Source: DATFXM01 sp035315885 (lineage in GTDB: Bacteria > Acidobacteriota > Blastocatellia > UBA7656). From it: 64,000 nt of DNA. The notes under the pieces are model-generated. The model saw only the letters and a program-made list of their open reading frames with translations. It was not told the DNA's origin and did not search any database. Position 1 is the first letter of the stretch, and the number at the start of each line of letters is the position of its first letter. Shown piece by piece: positions 49,747 to 58,666 of this stretch. Position numbers and translations under genes: made by a program. The DNA is taken from contig DATFXM010000008.1 of assembly GCA_035315885.1 (NCBI GenBank), forward strand, positions 1 to 64,000, written 5' to 3'.

Positions 49747-51540
49747 TTGAAGCTAACCACTCTCGACTGGTCGATAATTGCAGCTTATTTTCTGTTCAAT
49801 CTGGGCATCGGTATCTACTACGCACGCCGCGCAAGAGGCAGCACCTCGGAATTCTTCTTGTCCGGACGTGACGTGCCGTGGTGGCTTGCCGGCACTTCAA
49901 TGGTAGCCACCACCTTCGCCGCGGACACACCGCTGGCGGTGACCGGCTTCGTCGCTAAGGGAGGCATCGCCGGCAACTGGCTGTGGTGGAACCTGGTGAT
50001 GAGCGGCATACTCACCGTCTTTCTCTATGCCCGCCTTTGGCGCCGAGCCGGTGTTATGACCGATATCGAGTTCACCGAGTTGCGTTATTCGGGAGCTCCC
50101 GCGGCATTCTTGCGCGGCTTTCGAGCGTTGTATCTTGGGCTGCCGATCAATTGCATCATCATGGGCTGGGTAAACCTGGCCATGGTGAAAATACTCGAGA
50201 ACACGCTCGGCTTGGACAAGAAACAGGCCCTCCTGGTCGTAATCGGGATACTCATATTCACGGCGTTCTACACGACGATCTCTGGTCTGTGGGGGGTGCT
50301 TGTCACCGATTTGTTCCAGTTTGTGCTTAAGATGGGAATGGTGATCGTCCTGGCCATCCTGGCGGTCAGGGCAGTCGGCGGAATGGATGCTCTCAAGGTA
50401 AAGGTTGCGGCGCTGGACCCTTCGGGCGGCGACCAGTCCTGGAGACTCGCTTTTTTTCCGTCATGGGATTCAGCGTGGATGCCTGCGATTACTTTGTTCA
50501 GCTACCTGGCGGTGATCTGGTGGGCCTCCTGGTACCCTGGAGCCGAGCCTGGAGGCGGCGGTTATGTCGCTCAGCGAATCTTCTCTTCAAAGGACGAGCG
50601 TCACGGGTTGCTGGCTACGCTTTGGTTTAACGTAGCTCATTACGCTTTACGCCCCTGGCCGTGGATCCTCACCGCCCTTGCGTCGCTGGTTCTTTATCCT
50701 GAGCTGAAGGACAAAGAGGCGGGATACATTCAGACGCTCATGGATCCCGGGGTCTTCCCGGTCTATCTGCGAGGCTTCATGCTCGCAGCGTTCGCCGCCG
50801 CTTATATGTCGACGATAGGGACCCAGCTCAACTGGGGAGCGTCGTACGTCATAAACGACTTTTATCGACGGTTCCTGGTCAGGGACTCGAAGGAGCGCCA
50901 CTATGTGATCGTTTCTCAGATCGTGACGGTCTGTTTAATGATTATCTCCCTGATCGTGACCTTCTATCTCGAGTCGATAGGCAAGGCGTGGAAGATTCTG
51001 CTCGTAACCGGCGCCGGGACTGGCACGGTTCTCCTGTTGAGGTGGTTCTGGTGGCGTATCAACGCGTGGTCCGAGGTATCCGCGATGGTGGCCGCTGCGA
51101 CGTGCTCCTTATTCCTGCAGCTGAACTTCAAGTGGGACAGCGATGAGCCGCGACAGTTCGCCTATATCCTTCTGATCACGGTCGGGTTCACCACGCTGGT
51201 CTGGCTTGTCACGACGTTTCTGACGAGGCCTGAACCGGAGGAAAAGCTCAAGGACTTCTATCGCCGAGTGCACCCTCAAGGTCCCGGTTGGGGACGTATC
51301 GCTGGCGCGGCCGCAACCCAGACGAGACCTGAGGGCGGCAGTCTTGGTTTGCAACTGGTCAATTGGGTGCTGGGGTGTGTCTTGATTTATTCACTGCTGT
51401 TCGGCATCGGCTACGTCATTTTTGGAAGTCGGGTGAGGGGCATCATCTGGATCGGCGTGGGGGTTTTGGCGGCTGTCCTGATATCCCGAAATCTCGACCG
51501 TACTGGATGGCGATCGGCATCGCAGGAAGTCACGCAGTAG
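49747..51540 (+). CDS. Sodium:solute symporter family protein
   Basis: 597 residues from TTG 49747, fixed by a GAGGAGG SD four bases upstream. About 13-15 membrane helices (IIAAYFLFNLGIGIYYARRA; LVMSGILTVFLYARLWRRAG; TAFYTTISGLWGVLVTDLFQ) and the SSS-type opening FFLSGRDVPWWLAGTSMVAT. It co-transports an unknown organic substrate with sodium. The next gene, 29 bases downstream, encodes a NagZ-type glycosidase, so an amino sugar or muropeptide-derived substrate is plausible. Confidence 0.88.
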   Translation: MKLTTLDWSIIAAYFLFNLGIGIYYARRARGSTSEFFLSGRDVPWWLAGTSMVATTFAADTPLAVTGFVAKGGIAGNWLWWNLVMSGILTVFLYARLWRRAGVMTDIEFTELRYSGAPAAFLRGFRALYLGLPINCIIMGWVNLAMVKILENTLGLDKKQALLVVIGILIFTAFYTTISGLWGVLVTDLFQFVLKMGMVIVLAILAVRAVGGMDALKVKVAALDPSGGDQSWRLAFFPSWDSAWMPAITLFSYLAVIWWASWYPGAEPGGGGYVAQRIFSSKDERHGLLATLWFNVAHYALRPWPWILTALASLVLYPELKDKEAGYIQTLMDPGVFPVYLRGFMLAAFAAAYMSTIGTQLNWGASYVINDFYRRFLVRDSKERHYVIVSQIVTVCLMIISLIVTFYLESIGKAWKILLVTGAGTGTVLLLRWFWWRINAWSEVSAMVAAATCSLFLQLNFKWDSDEPRQFAYILLITVGFTTLVWLVTTFLTRPEPEEKLKDFYRRVHPQGPGWGRIAGAAATQTRPEGGSLGLQLVNWVLGCVLIYSLLFGIGYVIFGSRVRGIIWIGVGVLAAVLISRNLDRTGWRSASQEVTQ

Positions 51541-51569
51541 AGCTGGAATCGAAAGTCTGGGAGAGGGCC

Positions 51570-53357
51570 TTGAGAATCCGATCATCATCTTGCCTGCGCG
51601 TCTGGGTCTCACTGATTCTTGCCGCGGCATTGACCGTGGCCGCCACGCCTTCAGCTTACACGCAGACGAATCCGATATCTTCCACGAGAGAGGCCAGTCA
51701 GTCCTGGTGCGAGAAGACTCTCGCGTCCATGACGCTGGACGAAAAAATCGGGCAGTTGATCGTGCCCGCAGTAGTTGGAATGTTCCTCGGACAGGACAGC
51801 GACACTTACAAGCAGATCGCGCGCGACATCATTGAGTTTCACGTCGGCGGCTACCACATGCTGGGCGAGGCGAATTATTTGCACGAGCCGGCAGGCGTCG
51901 CGTTGTTGATCAATCATCTGCAGCAGCTTGCAAAGGTGCCGCTTTGGATTACCGCAGATTTTGAGGGTGGCGTTGGAGCGAGGTATCTGGGCGCTACGCG
52001 TCTGCCTCGGGCGATGGCGATCGGGGCTACCGGCGATCCGGAGAGTGCGGCAACCGCCGGCCGGATAGCCGGCGAGGAAGCGCGGGCACTCGGGTTTCAG
52101 GTCAATTTCTATCCGGTGGTTGACGTGAACAACAATCCGAGGAACCCGATCATAAACATTCGCTCTTTCGGCTCTGATCCGGCGCTGGTATCGCGAATGG
52201 CTCAGGCTTATATTCGCGGGTTGCAGTCGGCCAATGTGATGGCAACGGCCAAGCATTTTCCTGGTCACGGCGACACCTCTACCGACTCGCATATGGAGTT
52301 ACCGGTCGTCGATGTCGATCGTTCACGTCTGGAGTCGGTGGAGCTCCCGCCGTTCAAAGCCGCGGTACAAGCTGGTGTGGGCGGAGTGATGAGCGCGCAC
52401 ATTGCGTTGCCGCAAATCGAGCCGGACCGGGTTCCCGCTACGCTTTCGGCGAGGATGCTGACGGGAGTGCTGAGAGAAGAACTGAACTTTCGAGGAGTGA
52501 TTTTTACTGACGCGTTGAACATGCGTGGCGTTGCTGCTCACTACAGTGATGGGGATGCGGCGGTGCGAGCGCTCAAGGCAGGAGCGGATGTCCTGCTCTA
52601 TCCGGCGAATGTAGAGAAGGCCTTTCTTGGAGTCAAACGGGCGGTTCAATCCGGCGAGGTAAGCGAGTCGCGAATAGACGATTCAGTCAGGAGAATACTT
52701 GCGGCAAAAGCAAAGCTGGGCCTTGATAAGAACCGATTCTCAGACCTCGACAAACTCGATAGGGTTCTGGGCAGCAGCGAGCATCAGCGTGCGGCTCAGC
52801 AGATCATGGACAGCGCTATCACGCTTGTTCGCGACAACCGCGACGTGCTTCCGCTGAAGCTATCGCCCAACTATCGTGTTCTGGCGTTGACGATCACCGA
52901 TAACAGCGAGGGGTGGCGGGAGAACTCGCCGGGCAAAACGTTTCTCGCAGGTCTCATCAAGCGGCATCCCAGGACTGCAAGCGTCTACGTCACTGACAGG
53001 ACTCCTGCGGCCGAGCTGGAAGTAATAAACAAGCTTGCGGCGTTTTCAGACGTGGTGATCGTGAACGCGTTCATCAAGGTCGCAGCTTACAAGGGATCGA
53101 TCGATTTAAGCGAAGCCGAGTTGAACCTGCTGAAGCAATTGTCCGCGCTGAACAAGCCGTTCGCGTTCATCTTGTACGGAAGTCCCTATCTGATTTCTTT
53201 TGTTCCCGAGCTGCCTTCCTACATTCTGGTGTACGAATACTATCCGGGTGCAGAAGATGCGGCGTTGCGGTGCGTGCTTGGGGAGACCCCGTTTCGCGGT
53301 CGATTGCCGATCGAGTTGCCGGGGTTCTACAGTCTGGGCCACGGCTTGTTGAAATGA
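51570..53357 (+). CDS. Beta-N-acetylhexosaminidase, GH3 (NagZ-like), exported
   Basis: 595 residues from TTG 51570 (GAGAGGG upstream). The longer ORF overlaps the symporter gene in another frame. A signal peptide (VSLILAAALTVAATPSAYTQ) leads to the GH3 domain: ITADFEGGVGARYLG, the NagZ motif KHFPGHGDTSTDSH, and FTDALNMRGV with the catalytic Asp. A C-terminal GH3-C domain (about 390-595) makes it longer than cytoplasmic NagZ. It should release GlcNAc from peptidoglycan or chitin-like fragments. It forms a pair with the symporter. Confidence 0.88.
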   Translation: MRIRSSSCLRVWVSLILAAALTVAATPSAYTQTNPISSTREASQSWCEKTLASMTLDEKIGQLIVPAVVGMFLGQDSDTYKQIARDIIEFHVGGYHMLGEANYLHEPAGVALLINHLQQLAKVPLWITADFEGGVGARYLGATRLPRAMAIGATGDPESAATAGRIAGEEARALGFQVNFYPVVDVNNNPRNPIINIRSFGSDPALVSRMAQAYIRGLQSANVMATAKHFPGHGDTSTDSHMELPVVDVDRSRLESVELPPFKAAVQAGVGGVMSAHIALPQIEPDRVPATLSARMLTGVLREELNFRGVIFTDALNMRGVAAHYSDGDAAVRALKAGADVLLYPANVEKAFLGVKRAVQSGEVSESRIDDSVRRILAAKAKLGLDKNRFSDLDKLDRVLGSSEHQRAAQQIMDSAITLVRDNRDVLPLKLSPNYRVLALTITDNSEGWRENSPGKTFLAGLIKRHPRTASVYVTDRTPAAELEVINKLAAFSDVVIVNAFIKVAAYKGSIDLSEAELNLLKQLSALNKPFAFILYGSPYLISFVPELPSYILVYEYYPGAEDAALRCVLGETPFRGRLPIELPGFYSLGHGLLK

Positions 53358-53495
53358 GTTCTGAGTTTCGGGTTTCTAGTTCCTGGTTTCGTTCATGGCC
53401 TCTTGCCCTTCCTCTGTTCTGAGTCGAACACTCTTGTGACCGGACACTCCACGGTCGAACCAGAAACCAAGAACCAGAAACCCGAAACCCAGAAG
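53356..53495. repeat. GGGTTTC-type inverted repeat after nagZ
   Basis: The TGAGTTC arm overlaps the nagZ stop, then GGGTTTCTAGTTCCTGGTTTC (53378-53390 region) is complementary to GAAACCAAGAACCAGAAACCC at 53463-53485. The centre (about 60 bases) has an internal ACACTC/GTGT pair. Otherwise nothing in the 229-base gap before DUF2203. Confidence 0.7.
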
Positions 53496-53586
53496 TTTAG
53501 TAATCAGTACCTCTTGACCGCCTGCATTCGATTCGTGCAGCATAACAATCGGATTCACCAACCGGCTTGATATCCGATTTAGTGCA

Positions 53587-53991
53587 ATGGACGAGCTAGA
53601 GGAACAACGAATCTTTACGCTAAGCGAGGCGCGCGGACTCCTTCCGAAACTTCGTATGCTTCTGACGCGGGTTGGCACGGAGCGAGGTGCGCTGCTGGAT
53701 ATGCGCCTCGAAATCGACAAGGCCCGTGAGAAAGCCGACCTGGGCGGTGGGAGCCCGATCGGCCCGCGTTACCTGAAACATATGATTCGCTTCAGCGAGG
53801 CGGTACAGGAAATTCAATATCTCGGTGTACTGATCAAGGACTATCGCACCGGTCTGGTGGATTTTCCTTACGAGCGTGACGGCCGAATCGTCTATCTGTG
53901 CTGGAAGGCTGACGAAGACGAGATCGGCTGGTGGCACGAGGTCGAATCAGGCTTCGCGGGCAGACAACCGGTTACGGACGAATTCGATTGA
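53587..53991 (+). CDS. DUF2203 family protein
   Basis: 134 residues. It opens QRIFTLSEARGLLPKLRMLL and ends YLCWKADEDEIGWWHEVESG, FAGRQPV; this pattern is DUF2203, a small widespread family of unknown function. No signal peptide or catalytic motif is visible. Single gene; neighbours give no clue. Confidence 0.85.
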   Translation: MDELEEQRIFTLSEARGLLPKLRMLLTRVGTERGALLDMRLEIDKAREKADLGGGSPIGPRYLKHMIRFSEAVQEIQYLGVLIKDYRTGLVDFPYERDGRIVYLCWKADEDEIGWWHEVESGFAGRQPVTDEFD

Positions 53992-54123
53992 GCCTCGGCC
54001 GCGTTTGCGACGACTTATTCGTTCGCTGGATAGAGAACCAGATTCCAAGCTTGCTCGATTTTTTGGGACAGCGGGAGGGATAATGGCGCCGGCAATTATC
54101 GCGAGCTGCTAACCTTGAGTTCG

Positions 54124-54354
54124 TTACCTTGAGCCGCCTGGCTGCTCGCGCCGGTCTTCCTCGCGGTACTTCGGCTCGTAGTCGCGATACCGTTTCTCCT
54201 CAATTTCCTTCTGCTCATCGCCGCGCATCCCGGCCTTGAAGTTTCGAATTCCTTCGCCGAGTCCCTTCGCCAGTTCGGGAATACGGCGCGCTCCGAACAA
54301 AACAATTATTATCAGCGCGATGATTAGTAACTCGGGCATTCCAAGTGGACCCAT
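54124..54354 (-). CDS. tatA: Twin-arginine translocase subunit TatA/TatE
   Basis: 76 residues. MGPLGMPELLIIALIIIVLF forms the single membrane helix, followed by the conserved GARRIPELAKGLGEGIRNFK amphipathic helix and a charged tail. Forms the pore for folded Tat substrates. The SD AAGGAG precedes the ATG. tatB and tatC are not present here. Confidence 0.93.
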   Translation of the reverse strand: MGPLGMPELLIIALIIIVLFGARRIPELAKGLGEGIRNFKAGMRGDEQKEIEEKRYRDYEPKYREEDRREQPGGSR

Positions 54355-54393
54355 TGCGATTACTCCTTAAATGTACGACTTCAGACGAACTGG

Positions 54394-54422
54394 ATTGTAG
54401 ACTTCGCTTCAAACGCTGTCAA
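54394..54422 (-). promoter_or_regulatory. Strong sigma-70 promoter for tatA
   Basis: On the minus strand: TTGACA (54417-54422), 17 bases, TACAAT (54394-54399), 39 bases before the ATG. Consensus -35 and one mismatch in the -10: the clearest promoter in the window. Confidence 0.75.
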
Positions 54423-54536
54423 ACAGCCGCTTGGTTCCAGTCCCTCATTTCTGTTAATATACAGCACGAAAAAGCAGAATTTCCGGGTTTCTGCGGTTCG
54501 CCAGCAAAGCGTCGTGTTTGACAATAGCGCCTGATA

Positions 54537-57104
54537 ATGTCGCTCGAGTGTCCGCACTGCAAATCACCCGTCGCGCGAGAAGGCCAGCGCTTTTGCTACC
54601 GGTGCGGTCAGGATCTCGGCCCCTACTACAATTCTATGAATATTCGAATCAAAGAGGATTCACCGGAAAACGAACCGAAGGCTAGCGCGGGTTCAACCGA
54701 AGCGCTTGGATCACAAACCATCGATGTCGCAGGCTTGGCACCGACCCCCACTTTCTCGGCGGCAACGCTAAGAGTCTTGCTGCCCACCGGAGACGTCTTC
54801 GATAAAGAGATCCATTCCCCAGAAGTTCAACTGGGAAAGGGTCCGCGCAATGACATCGTTCTCTCCGATCCTGCCGTCTCAACCGCACACGCAGCGATCA
54901 AATACGACGGCAGGACCTACACGATTACCGATCTTGGCAGCCGGAACGGCACCTACGTCAACAGCGAGCGGATCGAAGGATCTCGAGAACTGAAGCACGG
55001 CGACGTGATCGGAATGGGCCTTTCCAAGCTCACGTTTCGAATCGGCGGCTACAGCGAGACTGGCACCGTACAGATGGCCAACCTCGCCCTCGATCTCGCG
55101 AAGCCGGTACGCGTAGCCCCGTCCGAGAAGGCTCTGGCAGAAGCGCTCGTGGCAGAGGGGCTTCTGGCTAAAGCGGAGGTCGACCAGCTCACCGCTAACA
55201 GAACCAACGGCCGACGCCTGACCAGGGCGCTGATCGAGGAAGGTCGACTGAATGAGTTGGCGCTTCAGGACCTGATGAGTCGCAGCTTCGGCTTACCGAA
55301 AATCGACCTTCGAACTTCGCCGATTGATGACTCGGTAGCCGTCGGATTCTCATCGGAACTCGCACGTAAGCACCGCGTCTTTGCCTACGGGAAACAAGCG
55401 GGTGCTTTGCTTCTGGCAATGGCTGACCCGACCGACACTGCGGTGATCAGTGAGGTTGAACGCGAGTTCAAGAGCCCGGTAATGCCCGGGGTCGCCACCT
55501 TCAGCGATGTGGCAGAGTTGATCGAAAAGTATTACGGTCCAAAGCTGATCGGCGTGCTTCCCACAGGCGAAAACCTGAGGTTCCTGATCGACCAGCCTGA
55601 AATCGCGATCGGAAAGGCATCGCACAACCACATCGTGTTGAGCGACCCGACGGTGAGCAATACGCACGCAGTCGTCCTTGGACGAGAAGGCGGTTACTGC
55701 ATCGTCGACCTCGGGAGCCGCAATGGCTCCTTCGTGAACGGCGAACGGCTGGGCACTGAGGCACGGCTTCTCCACCACGGCGATAGCATTCAGCTTGGTC
55801 AAACGGTGCTGACCTTCAGAAACTCCTTCGAGATGACTCATAACATGACGCAGGACCTCTCAGCCGAAGCACTCGAGGAGATGAGGGGACGCGCTCATAC
55901 CATGGGTCACAGCGCACTCGAGCCGGTGGTGGTTCCAGGAGCTGTGGCTCGGGGAGCGGTGGCGGGAGCCGTGGTCGCCGGAGCGGCGCAGCCCGGAGAC
56001 GTCATCACCGTTGAAGCCGAGACCGAAGAAGACAAGAAGAAAAAGAAAAAGAAAAAGAAAAAAACAGGCAAGGACGAGAGGCTGCGAGCCGCTTATGTCA
56101 GCGGCCTGAGTCGCATCCTCGCGCAGGTGCTCGGCGTCGTCCTCGCGGTTGTGCTCGCCCTATACGTCAACAGTTCGCTTCGGTCCGGTTCGGACAAGCC
56201 GATCGTGGAACCAAGCGCGAAGGGCAAGGCAAAAATGAAGCTCGCCAAGCCCGGCGAGGGCTCGGAATTCACCGGTGGCGTTTTCGAAGCCTCGGGCGTC
56301 GTTCAGGGTCCAGCATCCGATGGTGTCTACTTCATCGACGACAGCAAACCGGGACAGATCCTTTTCCTTCCACTGGATCAATCCGGCCATCAGAACGGTG
56401 AAATAAAACCTATCGATTTTGGCGCATCCGCAGCGGACCCTGAAGGTATCACTTACGGCGGGTCATTCTTTTATATAGTCGGCTCACAGTCGCACAAGTC
56501 GGCCGGCGAGCGGAATGCGCTGATCCGTTTTGCGCTCGATCCCTCTACCCAGACAGTACAGGGACAGGCCGAGGTGGTTTCGGATTTGCGGAGCTTCCTG
56601 CTGGCCAACGTCGCGGAACTGCAGCCTTACGCCGAAACAAAGGGTAACGAGGGCGGAGTCAATATCGAGGGACTGTCATGGGACCCCGAAAATGACCGCC
56701 TTCTTCTCGGTATGCGGGCCCCGGTGATTGATGGAAAGGCCCTGGTGATCCCCCTAAAGCTCAAGAACCCTCGAGGAGAGTTCAACGCCGACAATCTTTC
56801 CGCCGGACCGGCGATCAAGATCTCGCTTGGCGGGCAAGGAATAAGGGACCTTCAGTACGACGCCCGAGGTGGAACATTTCTTGTCATCTCGGGGGCACAA
56901 ACGCAGGGCGAAACCAAGAACTTCGCACTGTGGGAGTGGCCCGCGAACGCAAACGGAACCGATGCAGAGCCAAAGGAACTCACCAAACTCGACTCGGGCA
57001 TGAAACCGGAAGGGGTGACTCGGGTGAAGGCCGGGGGACGCGATTTCTTGTTCGTCGTTGGTGACGGAAGCAGGTACTTGAAGTTGGAGTTGTCCGACCA
57101 GTGA
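54537..57104 (+). CDS. Zinc-ribbon / FHA / MshEN-like / FHA / TM / DUF3616 protein
   Basis: 855 residues with an unusual architecture. Cys5, Cys8, Cys20 and Cys23 form a zinc ribbon. FHA1 spans about 77-168 (GKGPRNDIVLSD, HAAIKY, LGSRNGTYVN). A GspE N-terminal (MshEN)-like domain spans about 195-335 (LAEALVAEGLL; RRLTRALIEEGRLNELAL). FHA2 spans about 345-428 (GKASHNHIVLSD, THAVV, LGSRNGSFVN). A run of ten lysines (500-509) precedes one membrane helix (about 524-546), so the N-part should be cytoplasmic. The C-part (about 580-852) resembles DUF3616 (VNIEGLSWDPENDRLLLGM). FHA domains bind phosphothreonine; MshEN domains can bind c-di-GMP. Likely a transmembrane signalling protein; exact role unknown. 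No SD before the ATG. Confidence 0.8.
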   Translation: MSLECPHCKSPVAREGQRFCYRCGQDLGPYYNSMNIRIKEDSPENEPKASAGSTEALGSQTIDVAGLAPTPTFSAATLRVLLPTGDVFDKEIHSPEVQLGKGPRNDIVLSDPAVSTAHAAIKYDGRTYTITDLGSRNGTYVNSERIEGSRELKHGDVIGMGLSKLTFRIGGYSETGTVQMANLALDLAKPVRVAPSEKALAEALVAEGLLAKAEVDQLTANRTNGRRLTRALIEEGRLNELALQDLMSRSFGLPKIDLRTSPIDDSVAVGFSSELARKHRVFAYGKQAGALLLAMADPTDTAVISEVEREFKSPVMPGVATFSDVAELIEKYYGPKLIGVLPTGENLRFLIDQPEIAIGKASHNHIVLSDPTVSNTHAVVLGREGGYCIVDLGSRNGSFVNGERLGTEARLLHHGDSIQLGQTVLTFRNSFEMTHNMTQDLSAEALEEMRGRAHTMGHSALEPVVVPGAVARGAVAGAVVAGAAQPGDVITVEAETEEDKKKKKKKKKKTGKDERLRAAYVSGLSRILAQVLGVVLAVVLALYVNSSLRSGSDKPIVEPSAKGKAKMKLAKPGEGSEFTGGVFEASGVVQGPASDGVYFIDDSKPGQILFLPLDQSGHQNGEIKPIDFGASAADPEGITYGGSFFYIVGSQSHKSAGERNALIRFALDPSTQTVQGQAEVVSDLRSFLLANVAELQPYAETKGNEGGVNIEGLSWDPENDRLLLGMRAPVIDGKALVIPLKLKNPRGEFNADNLSAGPAIKISLGGQGIRDLQYDARGGTFLVISGAQTQGETKNFALWEWPANANGTDAEPKELTKLDSGMKPEGVTRVKAGGRDFLFVVGDGSRYLKLELSDQ

Positions 57105-57176
57105 TTCCGGCTGACGCACCACATTTCGCGTCGCCTGCCAGCCGATGAGTTAAACATTACCTGACTTAGAAAACCA

Positions 57177-57205
57177 TTGAACCCGGGCAGGTTCTGTACT
57201 AAGCT
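57177..57205 (+). promoter_or_regulatory. Possible promoter of the HD-GYP gene
   Basis: TTGAAC (57177-57182), 17 bases, TAAGCT (57200-57205) in the 256-base gap before the response regulator. GGGCA and TGCCC flank it as a short inverted repeat. Confidence 0.3.
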
Positions 57206-57360
57206 TGCCCAGTCCCCCGGTTGTATTTCTCAAGCTTCTTCTGCATTAACCAAGAAACGGAACGGGGCTCCTTTCAGCCGCCCCCCGAGCGGCATCTACC
57301 CGATCTTCTTGAAGAGGCTGATCGTCTTTTGAAGGTTGTTGCGCCTGATGTGAGTTGCGT

Positions 57361-58560
57361 ATGGCTGGTATCGCAAATCCTCTCCTGCTTGGATCTGAGC
57401 GAACGGCGAAGATTCTGCTCATCGACGACGAACCAAACGTGTTGTCGGTGCTTTATCCGCTGCTGAGCCCTAATCACGAATGCACCATGGCTTCGAGCGC
57501 ATACGAAGCTCTCGAGTATCTCAAGCAAGACAGCTTTGATCTGGTGCTGTCAGACATCATGATGCCCGGAATGAGCGGACTCGAACTGCTGGAGCATATC
57601 CATCGCAGTTGCCGGGACACGGTGGTGGTCATGATCTCGGGAAATCTCAACATTCAAAGCGCGATAGAAGCGATGCGCCGGGGCGCCTTCGATTACATCA
57701 CCAAACCCTTCAACATCTCAGACGTCGAGACCGCAGTGCAGCGCGCCGTGCGTCATCAGGCCCTTCTGAAGGCGAACCAGCAGTACGAGCAACACCTGGA
57801 AGACCTGGTCAGCAAGCGGACAAATGAATTGAGCGTAGTCAACTCGAGTCTGAATTCGACGCTAGAGAAGCTGTATCTGAATTATCGAGCAACGCTCAGG
57901 GCGCTGGCAGCCGCACTTGAAGCGCGAGACGTGGAGACAAAAGGCCATTCGGAGAGAGTTGTCGCCTACTGCTTGCGGCTGGGCAAGGCGCTTTCGCTGA
58001 ACGATCGCGACCTGATAACTCTGGAGCACGGCGCGTTGCTGCATGACATCGGGAAAATCGGGGTACCCGATGCGATATTGCTCAAGCGTGGCGCGCTGAC
58101 TGAAGAGGAGTGGAATTTCATGCGGCGGCATGTTGACTACGGTGCGCAGATTTTGCGAGGCATAGATTTCCTTCAGGGCGCTACGCAGATCGTAGCTCAG
58201 CACCACGAGCGCTATGACGGCAGCGGCTATCCAACGAGGCTTGAGGGGAACCTGATTTGTCTGGGCGCGCGAATCTTTGCGGTGGCTGACGCGGTCGATG
58301 CGATAACGTCGGACCGGCCCTATCGGCAGGCCCGAACATTTGCGGACGCGGCCGAGGAGTTGATTCGATGCTCGGGGGCGCATTTTGACCCTGCGATCGT
58401 TCAGGCGTTTACTACGGTGCCGCTTGATCAATGGCGTGAGATAAGAGAGATGGCCAACGAGCCGGGACTGCTGGAGAACGATTCGAGGACTGGGCGCGGC
58501 GTTCAGTATTCGCTCTTGTCGGTTACTGGTGATCGATTTACGGGACAATGGTCTGGCTGA
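57361..58560 (+). CDS. Response regulator with HD-GYP phosphodiesterase output
   Basis: 399 residues from the ATG at 57361 (TTG 57355 also possible). The receiver domain (about 16-130) has Asp22/Asp23, phosphoacceptor Asp65 in LVLSDIMMPGMSG and the lysine in DYITKPF. A coiled linker leads to an HD-GYP domain: GHSERVVAYC, LLHDIGKIGVPD and HHERYDGSGYP, i.e. the full set including GYP. It should hydrolyse c-di-GMP when activated by phosphorylation. A hybrid histidine kinase follows 106 bases downstream and is a candidate partner. Confidence 0.92.
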   Translation: MAGIANPLLLGSERTAKILLIDDEPNVLSVLYPLLSPNHECTMASSAYEALEYLKQDSFDLVLSDIMMPGMSGLELLEHIHRSCRDTVVVMISGNLNIQSAIEAMRRGAFDYITKPFNISDVETAVQRAVRHQALLKANQQYEQHLEDLVSKRTNELSVVNSSLNSTLEKLYLNYRATLRALAAALEARDVETKGHSERVVAYCLRLGKALSLNDRDLITLEHGALLHDIGKIGVPDAILLKRGALTEEEWNFMRRHVDYGAQILRGIDFLQGATQIVAQHHERYDGSGYPTRLEGNLICLGARIFAVADAVDAITSDRPYRQARTFADAAEELIRCSGAHFDPAIVQAFTTVPLDQWREIREMANEPGLLENDSRTGRGVQYSLLSVTGDRFTGQWSG

Positions 58561-58568
58561 CCCCGGGA

Positions 58569-58637
58569 ATCTCAAATTTCAGATTTCAAATTTGATTTCA
58601 GATTTTGAGATTTCAAATTTGAGATTTGAGATTTTCG
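58569..58637. repeat. GATTTGA/AGATTTC heptamer palindrome
   Basis: A/T-rich tandem units (ATCTCAAATTTCAGATTTCA, then TGAGATTTCAAATTTGAGAT) that fold back on themselves. It is bounded on both sides by CTGACCCCG copies (58559-58565 and 58639-58648). Sits between the HD-GYP stop and the kinase start. Confidence 0.7.
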
Positions 58638-58666
58638 GCCTGACCCCGACTTAGAAACCGCCAATC

